7,315 bases of DNA from Pseudomonadota bacterium (GCA_023416875.1 JAEZGT010000327.1:1-7315); one strand, 5' to 3'. Counted from the stretch's first letter, positions 1-6,514 are shown. Numbers and translations: made by a program. The notes: a model not told the origin generated them from the letters alone.

Positions 1-410
1 CCGAGCACCGCACGGGCAATAAACCCGGCGAGGCCGCTGATCAGTTTTCGTTAGGCGTTATCTGTTACGAGATGCTGACCGGGAAAAAGCCCTACGGCAA
101 CCGGTACGCGGAAGTCACCAATCCCAAAACACTTCAGTCGCTGACCTATATTCCCGCCAGCGGCATCAACCCGCTGGTGCCCGCCTGGCTGGACAAAGCC
201 ATAGAAAAGTCCGTGAGCTTGTCACCCTTACGGCGTTATGAGGCATTATCAGAGTGGCTGACTGATCTGCGGCGCCCCAACCCGGAATGGTTAAGTCTGC
301 GCGAGCAACCGTTGATCGAGAGAGATCCGCTGCGCTTTTGGAAAAGCTGCGCAGCGGTAGGATGGGCATTGAGTTTGGTATTGCTGTTCTTGGTGCTTGG
401 GACCGATTAA
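1..410 (+). CDS. Ser/Thr protein kinase, C-terminal part (probably PP2C phosphatase-kinase fusion)
   Basis: This is the 3' end of a gene that begins outside the window. The reading frame is open from position 3, and 135 residues are visible before the TAA. The first residues look like the end of the APE motif of kinase subdomain VIII (Glu at 3-5). Subdomain IX follows as DQFSLGVICYEMLTGKKPYG (39-98), with the Asp that stabilises the catalytic loop. The rest of the C-lobe includes the conserved Arg of subdomain XI in the SPLRRYEALSEW stretch. A proline-rich linker, then PLIERDPLRFWK, leads into a single hydrophobic segment of about 17 residues ending in LVLGTD, which suggests a C-terminal membrane anchor with the kinase in the cytoplasm. 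From memory, this tail resembles bifunctional PP2C phosphatase/kinase proteins found beside nitrate-assimilation genes in pseudomonads. The phosphatase half, if present, is not visible. The gene is convergent with rfbB. The kinase call is firm; the fusion call is inference. Confidence 0.85.
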   Translation, partial: EHRTGNKPGEAADQFSLGVICYEMLTGKKPYGNRYAEVTNPKTLQSLTYIPASGINPLVPAWLDKAIEKSVSLSPLRRYEALSEWLTDLRRPNPEWLSLREQPLIERDPLRFWKSCAAVGWALSLVLLFLVLGTD

Positions 411-431
411 CATCAGCCCCATTTTCTCCAG

Positions 432-1532
432 TTAGGTATATTGCCGAGCAACCCAATCTTTATAGGACCCATCCATCACGGCGCGCCACCAGGCGTCATT
501 TTCCAGATACCAGCGCACAGTCTTGCGTATGCCCGTTTCAAATGACTCGTGAGGTTTATAGCCCAACTCACTGCCGGTCTTACTGGCATCGATGGCGTAA
601 CGGCGATCGTGACCTGGGCGGTCCTTCACATACGTGATCAAGCTCTCTGTGTTGCTGTTCATGGCCGCAACCGCCTGCGGATATTTTTCCGCCCAGCGCG
701 GATCCTTGGCGAATTCTTCCTCCAGGAGCTTGCCGATCAGTTTTACGATATTGATATTCGCCCACTCGTTGTGGCCGCCGATATTGTAGTTCTCCCCCAC
801 CACGCCTTTTTGCAGTACCAAATCGATCCCTCGCGCATGATCTTCCACATAAAGCCAATCGCGAATCTGCAAACCATCACCGTAAACGGGGAGGTTTTTA
901 TTGTGCAATATATTGGTAATCACCAAGGGAATCAGCTTTTCCGGAAAGTGGAAGGGGCCGTAATTGTTTGAGCAATTCGAGGTGGTAACTTCGAGCCCAT
1001 AAGTATGGTGATAAGCGCGCACCAAATGATCCGAAGCTGCCTTACTTGCGGAGTAAGGTGAATTCGGCGCATAAGGGGTATTTTCGGTAAAAGCCGGATC
1101 ATTCGGCCCCAAGGTACCGTAAACCTCGTCCGTGGATACATGATGAAAACGGTGCGGTTTTTTTTCTGCACCGTCGAGCCATACTTTTTTGGCCGCTTTC
1201 AACAAACTGTAAGTGCCAATGATATTGGTTTGGATAAAGGCATCGGGACCGAGAATGGAGCGGTCGACGTGGGATTCCGCAGCAAAATGCACCAGGGTAT
1301 CCACCGCTTCGTCCACCAGCAGTTTCTCCACCAAATCCGTATCGGCAATATCACCTTTTACGAATTTTAATTGCGGATTGTTTGCCACAGGATCGAGATT
1401 CGCCCGATTGCCGGCGTAGGTTAAAGCATCCAGCACCACCACCCGATCTTGCGGATATTGCTGCAACCAGTAATGCACGAAATTGGCGCCGATAAAACCA
1501 GCACCACCCGTCACCAATAATGTTTTTGCCAT
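432..1532 (-). CDS. rfbB: dTDP-glucose 4,6-dehydratase
   Basis: RfbB (RmlB) is a cytoplasmic NAD-dependent extended short-chain dehydrogenase. It converts dTDP-glucose to dTDP-4-keto-6-deoxyglucose, step 2 of dTDP-L-rhamnose synthesis. The 366-residue protein is close to the usual family length. It has the Rossmann motif GGAGFIG at 9-15, the catalytic Thr-Asp-Glu in STDEVYG (T134, D135, E136) and the YxxxK pair (Y160, K164). The C-terminal DRPGHDRRYAID stretch is also typical. I chose ATG at 1530-1532: a GAG ribosome-binding core lies about nine bases upstream, whereas a GTG three codons earlier would overlap that GAG. It is the last gene of the six-gene operon, 41 bp after ugd, and is separated from its pathway partners rfbACD by the uronic-acid genes. 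The mRNA contains a run of eight A just before the catalytic motif. No terminator is visible between it and the convergent kinase gene 21 bp away. Confidence 0.97.
   Translation of the reverse strand: MAKTLLVTGGAGFIGANFVHYWLQQYPQDRVVVLDALTYAGNRANLDPVANNPQLKFVKGDIADTDLVEKLLVDEAVDTLVHFAAESHVDRSILGPDAFIQTNIIGTYSLLKAAKKVWLDGAEKKPHRFHHVSTDEVYGTLGPNDPAFTENTPYAPNSPYSASKAASDHLVRAYHHTYGLEVTTSNCSNNYGPFHFPEKLIPLVITNILHNKNLPVYGDGLQIRDWLYVEDHARGIDLVLQKGVVGENYNIGGHNEWANINIVKLIGKLLEEEFAKDPRWAEKYPQAVAAMNSNTESLITYVKDRPGHDRRYAIDASKTGSELGYKPHESFETGIRKTVRWYLENDAWWRAVMDGSYKDWVARQYT
1150..1173 (-). repeat. A8 homopolymer flanked by a 6-bp inverted repeat inside rfbB
   Basis: The coding strand of rfbB has eight consecutive A (plus-strand T at 1158-1165) spanning the codons GAA AAA AAA. 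It is flanked by the perfect inverted repeat CGGTGC (1150-1155) and GCACCG (1168-1173). The reading frame is intact as sequenced. The run encodes Glu-Lys-Lys about ten residues before the catalytic STDEVYG motif. Runs of this length are known to be prone to replication or transcription slippage; that it slips here is only inference. Confidence 0.5.
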
Positions 1533-1534
1533 TG

Positions 1535-1551
1535 TTAACACTCGTTGTTAA
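1535..1551 (-). promoter_or_regulatory. small hairpin around the rfbB ribosome-binding site
   Basis: A perfect 6-bp inverted repeat (TTAACA at 1535-1540, TGTTAA at 1546-1551) encloses a 5-base loop. In the mRNA the loop reads ACGAG, so the GAG ribosome-binding core sits in the loop and the stem ends two bases before the ATG. A six-pair AU-rich stem is weak, so an effect on translation is possible but unproven. Confidence 0.35.
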
Positions 1552-1573
1552 AAAATTACGGCCGTTGCACCGA

Positions 1574-2740
1574 TCAGTCGCTGTTGAACAAGTCGCGGGT
1601 GTAGACCTTGTCTGCAATATCCTTGATTTCATCCACCATGCGATTAGCAATCACCACATCACACTGCTTTTTGAATTTTTCGAGATCGCGAATAACCGGC
1701 GAATTGAAGAACGATTCCTCTGTAAGCACAGGTTCGTAAACCACAACCGGTATCCCTTTGGCCTTGATCCGCTTCATCACCCCCTGAATTGACGAGGCGC
1801 GATAATTATCGGACCCGGCTTTCATGATCAAACGATAAATGCCAACGCACTTCGGACCACGCTTGATTACAGAGTCCGCAATATAGTCTTTGCGGGTGCG
1901 GTTGGCGTCGACAATTGCGCGGATAAGATTGTTCGGCACTTCGTGATAATTCGCGAGCAGCTGTTTGGTATCTTTTGGCAGGCAATAACCGCCATAACCG
2001 AATGAAGGATTGTTGTAGTAGTTGCCGATGCGCGGATCCAGGCAGACACCATCGATGATTTGTTTGGTGTTCAAACCGTGGGACTCGGCGTAAGTATCGA
2101 GCTCGTTAAAAAACGCCACACGCATAGCGAGGAAGGTATTGGAAAACAATTTGATGGCTTCCGCTTCGGTAGAGTCCGTATACAACACCGGAACATCTTT
2201 TTTGACTGCGCCTTCCTTCAACAAGCCGGCAAATACTTCGGCGCGCTCAGAACGCTCGCCCACAATAATCCGAGAGGGATACAGGTTGTCGTACAGCGCC
2301 TTGCCTTCGCGCAAAAACTCAGGCGAGAAAATCACCTGCTCGTTGCCCACCGATACTTTTATGTTTTGTACGAAACCCACAGGAATGGTGGATTTGATAA
2401 TCATCACCGCCTGCGGATTCAGCGCTGCGACATCTTTAATCACCGCTTCCACTGAGCGGGTATTAAAGTAGTTGGTGTCCGGATCGTAATCCGTCGGTGT
2501 GGCAATAACCACAAACTCCGCGCCCTCATAAGCGTCTTTTTTATCCAGCGTCGCTCTGAGATTCAGCGTTTTATTGGCGAGAAAATCTTCAATCTCTGCG
2601 TCGACAATCGGTGATTTTCGATCATTGATCATCGCCACCTTTTCCGGCACCAAATCCAGTGCTACCACTTCATGGTTCTGGGCAAAGAGCACCGCATTGG
2701 ACAGCCCTACATAACCTGTACCTACGATCGCAATTTTCAT
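1574..2740 (-). CDS. ugd: UDP-glucose 6-dehydrogenase
   Basis: Ugd is a cytoplasmic enzyme that oxidises UDP-glucose twice with NAD+ to give UDP-glucuronate. The product is 388 residues, the same length as the short E. coli-type enzyme and similar to it throughout. The N-terminal NAD-binding Rossmann motif GTGYVGLS is at 7-14. The substrate site SPEFLREGKALYDNLYPSRI begins at about 139. The catalytic Lys and Asn sit in AIKLFSNTF (K197, N201), and the nucleophilic Cys is C253 in FGYGGYCLPKDTK; their spacing matches characterised members. The C-terminal UDP-binding domain carries YRLIMKAGSDNYRASS and ends in VYTRDLFNSD. The ATG at 2738-2740 is preceded by GGAGC about five bases upstream, a good ribosome-binding site. 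The gene lies 66 bp after the epimerase-like gene, which would use its product, and 41 bp before rfbB. Confidence 0.97.
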   Translation of the reverse strand: MKIAIVGTGYVGLSNAVLFAQNHEVVALDLVPEKVAMINDRKSPIVDAEIEDFLANKTLNLRATLDKKDAYEGAEFVVIATPTDYDPDTNYFNTRSVEAVIKDVAALNPQAVMIIKSTIPVGFVQNIKVSVGNEQVIFSPEFLREGKALYDNLYPSRIIVGERSERAEVFAGLLKEGAVKKDVPVLYTDSTEAEAIKLFSNTFLAMRVAFFNELDTYAESHGLNTKQIIDGVCLDPRIGNYYNNPSFGYGGYCLPKDTKQLLANYHEVPNNLIRAIVDANRTRKDYIADSVIKRGPKCVGIYRLIMKAGSDNYRASSIQGVMKRIKAKGIPVVVYEPVLTEESFFNSPVIRDLEKFKKQCDVVIANRMVDEIKDIADKVYTRDLFNSD

Positions 2741-2776
2741 TTTTGCTCCAATATACTTGCAAACGTTAACCGGGTA

Positions 2777-2792
2777 TTTCCATTTATGGAAA
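2777..2792. repeat. 7-bp inverted repeat in the gap upstream of ugd
   Basis: TTTCCAT and ATGGAAA are separated by two bases in the 66-bp gap between the epimerase gene and ugd, the longest gap in the operon. It has no GC-rich stem and no following T-run on the transcribed strand, so it is not a convincing terminator. It could be a protein-binding site or chance in an AT-rich spacer. Confidence 0.3.
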
Positions 2793-2806
2793 AAGCCGCC
2801 GAGATC

Positions 2807-3820
2807 TCACACCTGATAAAAATTCCGGTACCACTCCACAAAACGCGTGACGCCCTCCTCCACACCCACACTTGGTTGATAACCGGTAGTGGCGTAAAGG
2901 TTTTGCGTGTCTGCGTAAGTGGCATAAACGTCGCCGGGCTGCATCGGCATAAAGTTCTTTTGTGCGGTTTTGCCAAGTGCATTTTCCAGCGCGGCAACAA
3001 AATCCAGCAGCTTCACCGGGCGGCCATTGCCAATGTTATAGATGCGATAAGGCGCACTACTGTCTCCTGGCGAACCAGACTCCACCGTCCAGGACGGGTC
3101 CTGCTGAGGGATCACTTGATCGATACGCAATATGCCTTCGACTATGTCATCTATGTAAGTGAAATCGCGACTGAGGTCACCGTTGTTGTAAATATCGATA
3201 GGACGATTTTCCAAAATCGCCTTGGTGAACTTGAACAGCGCCATGTCCGGCCGTCCCCAGGGTCCATATACCGTAAAAAAACGCAAACCTGTGGTGGGAA
3301 TTCCGTAGAGGTGCGAATAGGTGTGTGACATCAATTCGTTGGCTTTTTTGGTCGCAGCATAAAGTGAGACGGGATGGTCCACTGAGTCTTCCGTGGCAAA
3401 CGGCATTTTTTTATTCATGCCGTATACCGAACTGCTGGATGCATACACCAAATGTTCAACCTGGTGATGACGACAGCCCTCCAGAATCGTCATGTGACCA
3501 AGCAAATTGCTATCAACATAAGTCAACGGATTATCGAGGGAATAGCGCACTCCGGCCTGGGCGGCCAAATGAATAACCCGGTCAAATTTTTCCCGGGCGA
3601 ACAAATCGGCAATGCCTTTGCGATCCGCCAAATCCAGGTGCACAAAACGGAAGTTCGGCTTTTGCTGCAGCAACGCCAGGCGCGCCTCTTTTAAACCTAC
3701 GTCGTAATAATCATTAAGATTGTCCAGTCCGACCACTTGGTGACCCTGAGCACACAACCTCTGTGCGACAAAAAAGCCGATAAAGCCGGCAGCGCCGGTA
3801 ACAAGATAGGTTTTGCTCAT
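2807..3820 (-). CDS. NAD-dependent sugar epimerase, probably UDP-glucuronate 4-epimerase
   Basis: This 337-residue extended short-chain dehydrogenase matches the UDP-glucuronate 4-epimerase group (CapI/WbnF/LpsL/plant GAE type), which interconverts UDP-glucuronate and UDP-galacturonate by transient oxidation at C4. The Rossmann motif TGAAGFIG is at 8-15. LDNLNDYYD follows at 32-40, a hallmark of this group rather than of GalE. The SSSSVYG motif is at 128-134, and the catalytic pair is Y154 and K158 in SLYAATKKANE. FFTVYGPWGRPDMA (about 181-194) and SRDFTYIDDIVEGI are also characteristic. Its ATG overlaps the rfbD stop by four bases (ATGA), implying translational coupling. A GAG lies five bases upstream inside rfbD. 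Position directly before ugd supports UDP-glucuronate as substrate. Assay could instead show another UDP-sugar, such as UDP-glucose or an N-acetyl sugar. The fold and family are certain; the substrate is inferred from sequence type and neighbour. Confidence 0.88.
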   Translation of the reverse strand: MSKTYLVTGAAGFIGFFVAQRLCAQGHQVVGLDNLNDYYDVGLKEARLALLQQKPNFRFVHLDLADRKGIADLFAREKFDRVIHLAAQAGVRYSLDNPLTYVDSNLLGHMTILEGCRHHQVEHLVYASSSSVYGMNKKMPFATEDSVDHPVSLYAATKKANELMSHTYSHLYGIPTTGLRFFTVYGPWGRPDMALFKFTKAILENRPIDIYNNGDLSRDFTYIDDIVEGILRIDQVIPQQDPSWTVESGSPGDSSAPYRIYNIGNGRPVKLLDFVAALENALGKTAQKNFMPMQPGDVYATYADTQNLYATTGYQPSVGVEEGVTRFVEWYRNFYQV

Positions 3821-4680
3821 TTCAGCTCATCCAGCATTTGCGACAGTTGCTGTCGCCAGTGAACAGATTTAATCCCGGAAACGTCTTCTGCGGAACGCTT
3901 GTCGAGGACAGAAAATTTGGGGCGGCGGGCGGGAACAGGATAGGCCTCGGTGGGAATCGGGTTAATCGGTATGACCTTATCAAGCAAGCCTTTTTCATAT
4001 CCGAGTTCTTGGATGGCGACCGCAAAGTCGTACCAGGATGCGACGCCCGCATCACTCCAATGAAAGACACCTTTTACATTCGGTTTGGCCGCGATAGTCC
4101 AGAGCCAGCTGGCAAGACCTTTGGCCCAGGTGGGGCTGCCGATCTGGTCCGCAACTATGCCAATTTGAGGCTTCTCTTTAGCGAGACGCAAAATGGTTTT
4201 GACAAAGTTGTTGCCATGGGACGAGTAAACCCAGGAAGTGCGTACCACCATAGAGGATTCGGGCAAAAGATTCGTTACCAATTGCTCACCAGCCCATTTC
4301 GATGCACCGTAAATCCCTAAAGGATTAGCCGGAGCATCAGTGTTATAGGGTTGATTCGCACGGCCATCAAAAACAAAATCCGTCGAGACGTGAAACAATC
4401 GAGCATTATTTTCGCGGCAAGCCAACGCTAAGTTGCGAACGCCACTTTCATTTATCGCATAGGCAGTAGCACTGTCAGTCTCAGCTTTATCAACCGCTGT
4501 ATACGCAGCACAATTGATGACTAACTCTGGCCGTTCTCGGGTGATATGTTCATGAACGTGTTCCTGTGAGCGAATATCCAGTTCATCCTGACCGTGCAGC
4601 GCCACATTCCAATTCTCGGGAATTGAGCGGCCCAACTCCCAGGCCAGCTGGCCGCTTTTGCCAATTACTAAAATACGCAT
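3817..4680 (-). CDS. rfbD: dTDP-4-dehydrorhamnose reductase
   Basis: RfbD (RmlD) performs the last step of dTDP-L-rhamnose synthesis, the NAD(P)H-dependent reduction of dTDP-4-keto-L-rhamnose, in the cytoplasm. The product is 287 residues, a normal length. It begins with the diagnostic cofactor-binding motif GKSGQLAWEL (7-16). It carries INCAAYTAVDKAE (55-67), the STDFVFDG motif (T100) and the YxxxK pair Y124/K128 in YGASKWAGE. RTSWVYSSHGNNFVKT at 147-162 is typical of the family. The ATG at 4678-4680 has a GAGG ribosome-binding site about five bases upstream that overlaps the rfbC stop codon. The gap to rfbC is only 7 bp, and the stop codon overlaps the start of the next gene by four bases. 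This places rfbD in the coupled core of the operon. Confidence 0.97.
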   Translation of the reverse strand: MRILVIGKSGQLAWELGRSIPENWNVALHGQDELDIRSQEHVHEHITRERPELVINCAAYTAVDKAETDSATAYAINESGVRNLALACRENNARLFHVSTDFVFDGRANQPYNTDAPANPLGIYGASKWAGEQLVTNLLPESSMVVRTSWVYSSHGNNFVKTILRLAKEKPQIGIVADQIGSPTWAKGLASWLWTIAAKPNVKGVFHWSDAGVASWYDFAVAIQELGYEKGLLDKVIPINPIPTEAYPVPARRPKFSVLDKRSAEDVSGIKSVHWRQQLSQMLDELK

Positions 4681-4687
4681 GAATCCC

Positions 4688-5236
4688 TCAATTGAATTTA
4701 GGAGCCTGGGCGAATGCGAGACCGTTTAAGTCTTTGCCGGAAAGCTTGGGCGCAACACCGTTTACCAAAGGCCAATCGATGGCAACAGTGGGATCATTCC
4801 AAAGTAGGGAAACTTCTGACTGCGGGTGATAATAATCCGTGCACTTGTACACAAATTCCGCCGACTCCGTCAGCACATAAAACCCATGGGCAAAACCTTC
4901 GGGTACCCAAAGCTGACGCTTGTTTTCTGCGGACAACTCTACGCCGACCCAACGCCCAAAGGTGGGAGATGAGTGACGCATATCCACTGCCACATCGAAC
5001 ACAGCGCCGGCCACAACCCGCACAAGCTTTCCCTGGGTTTGTTCAAGCTGGTAATGCAGCCCGCGCAATATGCCGTGGGCGGATTTACTGTGATTATCCT
5101 GCACGAAGGGTTTTGCACCCGTCAGTCGCGCGAATTCGTCAGCGCGGAAGGTTTCCATAAAAAACCCGCGCTCATCACCGAAGACTGCAGGCTCGAGAAT
5201 TTTTACATCTGCAATTGCGGTATCAAGAAATCTCAT
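4688..5236 (-). CDS. rfbC: dTDP-4-dehydrorhamnose 3,5-epimerase
   Basis: RfbC (RmlC) is a small cupin-fold cytoplasmic enzyme. It epimerises C3 and C5 of dTDP-4-keto-6-deoxyglucose, step 3 of dTDP-L-rhamnose synthesis. At 182 residues it has the usual length. It shows VFGDERGFFMETF (18-30), QDNHSKS (46-52) and the catalytic His in RGLHYQ (H61, equivalent to H63 of the Salmonella enzyme). QLWVPEGFAHGF follows at 108-119, then the catalytic Tyr in FVYKCTDYY (Y130, equivalent to Salmonella Y133). The start ATG shares one base with the rfbA stop (TGATG), so translation probably depends on reinitiation; no strong ribosome-binding site is visible upstream. A 7-bp gap separates it from rfbD. Confidence 0.97.
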   Translation of the reverse strand: MRFLDTAIADVKILEPAVFGDERGFFMETFRADEFARLTGAKPFVQDNHSKSAHGILRGLHYQLEQTQGKLVRVVAGAVFDVAVDMRHSSPTFGRWVGVELSAENKRQLWVPEGFAHGFYVLTESAEFVYKCTDYYHPQSEVSLLWNDPTVAIDWPLVNGVAPKLSGKDLNGLAFAQAPKFN

Positions 5237-6114
5237 CAGAATACCCGGTTATCCAACAATCTCAGCAGGTACTCTCCATAGCCACTCTTGCGCAGCGGCT
5301 CTGCAATTTCACGCAGGCGCTCTGCGGAAATCCATTTATTCCGAAACGCCACTTCCTCAGGGCAATTCACCTTCAACCCCTGGCGCTTGTCGAGTGTCGC
5401 AATAAATTGTGCCGCTGCCAGTAGATCGTCATGAGTTCCGGTATCCAGCCATGCAGTGCCGCGCCCCATAACTTCCACCCGCAACGAATCAGCTCGCAGA
5501 TATTGATTAATCACATCGATGATTTCCAGCTCACCGCGTGGCGATGGTTTTACATTTTTTGCGAACTCAACCACGCGGCTATCAAAGAAATAAATTCCGG
5601 GAACGGCATAATTTGATTTCGGCTGCGCGGGTTTTTCCTCGATGGAAAGCACCTTGCCGGCAGCATCGAATTCCACCACTCCATAAGCCTTGGGATTAGC
5701 CACGTGATAGCCAAACACTGTACCGCCGGATTCCTGAGCAGCGGCCGCCTGCAGTGACTTAACCAGATCGTGGCCGTAAAACAAGTTGTCTCCGAGGACC
5801 AGAGCAGCGGATGCACCATCTAGGAATTTTTCACCAATGATAAAAGCCTGCGCCAATCCGTCGGGCGACGGCTGCACTGCGTATTCAATTTGGACCCCAA
5901 ATTGCTCGCCAGTGCCAAGTAATGCGGCAAAACGATCGCGCTCGGCGGGCGTGGTAATAACGAGGATTTCGCGGATTCCCGCCTGCATCAACGTCGCGAG
6001 CGGGTAATAGATCATGGGTTTGTCGTAGACCGGCATCAGCTGTTTGCTGACCACCTGGGTGAGTGGATAAAGACGGGTGCCACTGCCGCCCGCCAGGATG
6101 ATTCCTTTTCTCAA
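5236..6114 (-). CDS. rfbA: glucose-1-phosphate thymidylyltransferase, TTG start
   Basis: RfbA (RmlA) joins glucose-1-phosphate and dTTP to give dTDP-glucose and pyrophosphate, the first and usually feedback-controlled step of dTDP-L-rhamnose synthesis. The 292-residue protein has the usual length. The nucleotide-binding motif LAGGSGTRLYPLT is at 7-19 and SKQLMPVYDKPMIYYPL at 23-39. The metal-binding Asp is in LGDNLFYG (D109), followed by EEKP at 159-162 and WLDTGTHDD with D224. The start is TTG at 6112-6114. An AGAGGG ribosome-binding sequence lies upstream at normal spacing. The next in-frame ATG is residue 28, which would delete the nucleotide-binding loop. This is the first gene of the sugar operon. 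It follows a 216-bp leader downstream of tRNA-His and overlaps rfbC by one base. Confidence 0.97.
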   Translation of the reverse strand: MRKGIILAGGSGTRLYPLTQVVSKQLMPVYDKPMIYYPLATLMQAGIREILVITTPAERDRFAALLGTGEQFGVQIEYAVQPSPDGLAQAFIIGEKFLDGASAALVLGDNLFYGHDLVKSLQAAAAQESGGTVFGYHVANPKAYGVVEFDAAGKVLSIEEKPAQPKSNYAVPGIYFFDSRVVEFAKNVKPSPRGELEIIDVINQYLRADSLRVEVMGRGTAWLDTGTHDDLLAAAQFIATLDKRQGLKVNCPEEVAFRNKWISAERLREIAEPLRKSGYGEYLLRLLDNRVF

Positions 6115-6121
6115 ACCAATA

Positions 6122-6127
6122 CCCTCT
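6122..6127 (-). promoter_or_regulatory. ribosome-binding site that fixes the rfbA TTG start
   Basis: On the minus strand AGAGGG precedes the TTG codon, with eight bases between the GAGG core and the start. No ATG or GTG at a suitable distance would keep the conserved N-terminal GGSGTR loop, so this site supports the rare start codon. Confidence 0.7.
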
Positions 6128-6163
6128 TTCGATGAGATAAACGATTCTGCACTTGCCTATTGA

Positions 6164-6179
6164 AGCCGGAATTCCGGCT
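6164..6179. repeat. perfect 16-bp palindrome in the rfb leader
   Basis: AGCCGGAATTCCGGCT is identical to its reverse complement and lies about 50 bp upstream of the rfbA start, in the gap between tRNA-His and rfbA. As RNA it could form a six-pair GC-rich stem with an AAUU loop, but no U-run follows on either strand, so it is not a standard intrinsic terminator. A symmetrical operator for a dimeric regulator is an alternative. I see no convincing sigma-70 promoter in this 216-bp leader. Confidence 0.45.
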
Positions 6180-6330
6180 ATCGAAGTCGCGCAGATACCA
6201 CCGCCCAAAATGCGTAGATATTAATGCACGACCTGCGGGATTGAAACAAAAGATCAAATCTCTCGACCGTGCGATAGCAATCCGAACGATAAGTAACGAA
6301 GAGGAATTTAAAGGAGGTATGAAATTGGAA

Positions 6331-6406
6331 TGGGGTGACTGACGGGGCTCGAACCCGCGACCACTGGAATCACAATCCAGGGCTCTACCAACTGAGCTAC
6401 AGTCAC
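6331..6406 (-). tRNA. tRNA-His (anticodon GTG)
   Basis: On the minus strand this reads as a full cloverleaf with acceptor arms GTGACTG/CAGTCAC (seven perfect pairs), D-arm TAGCTCAGTTGGTAGAGC, anticodon stem CTGGA/TCCAG around the loop TTGTGAT, T-loop GTTCGAGCC, discriminator C and encoded CCA. The anticodon occupies 6371-6373. The extra G(-1) that marks histidine tRNAs is encoded at 6407 and can pair with discriminator C73. It is the last gene of the tRNA cluster, 31 bp after tRNA-Arg. No clear terminator follows. Confidence 0.97.
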
Positions 6407-6437
6407 CATAACTGCACCGCCGGGACACCAGGGTGTA

Positions 6438-6514
<77 letters not shown>

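Noticed and set aside
411..431. Terminator between the convergent kinase and rfbB genes
   Set aside because: The 21-bp gap and the adjacent gene ends show no stem followed by a T-run on either strand.
549..971. Long plus-strand open frames opposite rfbB, ugd and the epimerase gene (for example 549-971, 2060-2455, 2672-3328, 3838-4320)
   Set aside because: They lie antisense to genes with clear conserved catalytic motifs and show no family features of their own.
6227..6248. A GGATTGAAAC stretch that resembles the 3' end of many type I CRISPR repeats
   Set aside because: It occurs once, with no second copy and no regular spacing in the window, so it is a chance match.
6311..6319. Anti-Shine-Dalgarno-like ACCTCCTTT on the transcribed strand just after tRNA-His
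   Set aside because: It resembles the 16S rRNA 3' end for only about nine bases, and no other rRNA sequence surrounds it.
6160..6342. A 60-codon plus-strand open frame with a strong AAGGAGG sequence near its end
   Set aside because: The frame runs antisense through the rfb leader into tRNA-His and has no recognisable protein features. The AAGGAGG at 6311-6317 is one base from the nearest ATG and could only start peptides of a few residues, so I treat it as chance.
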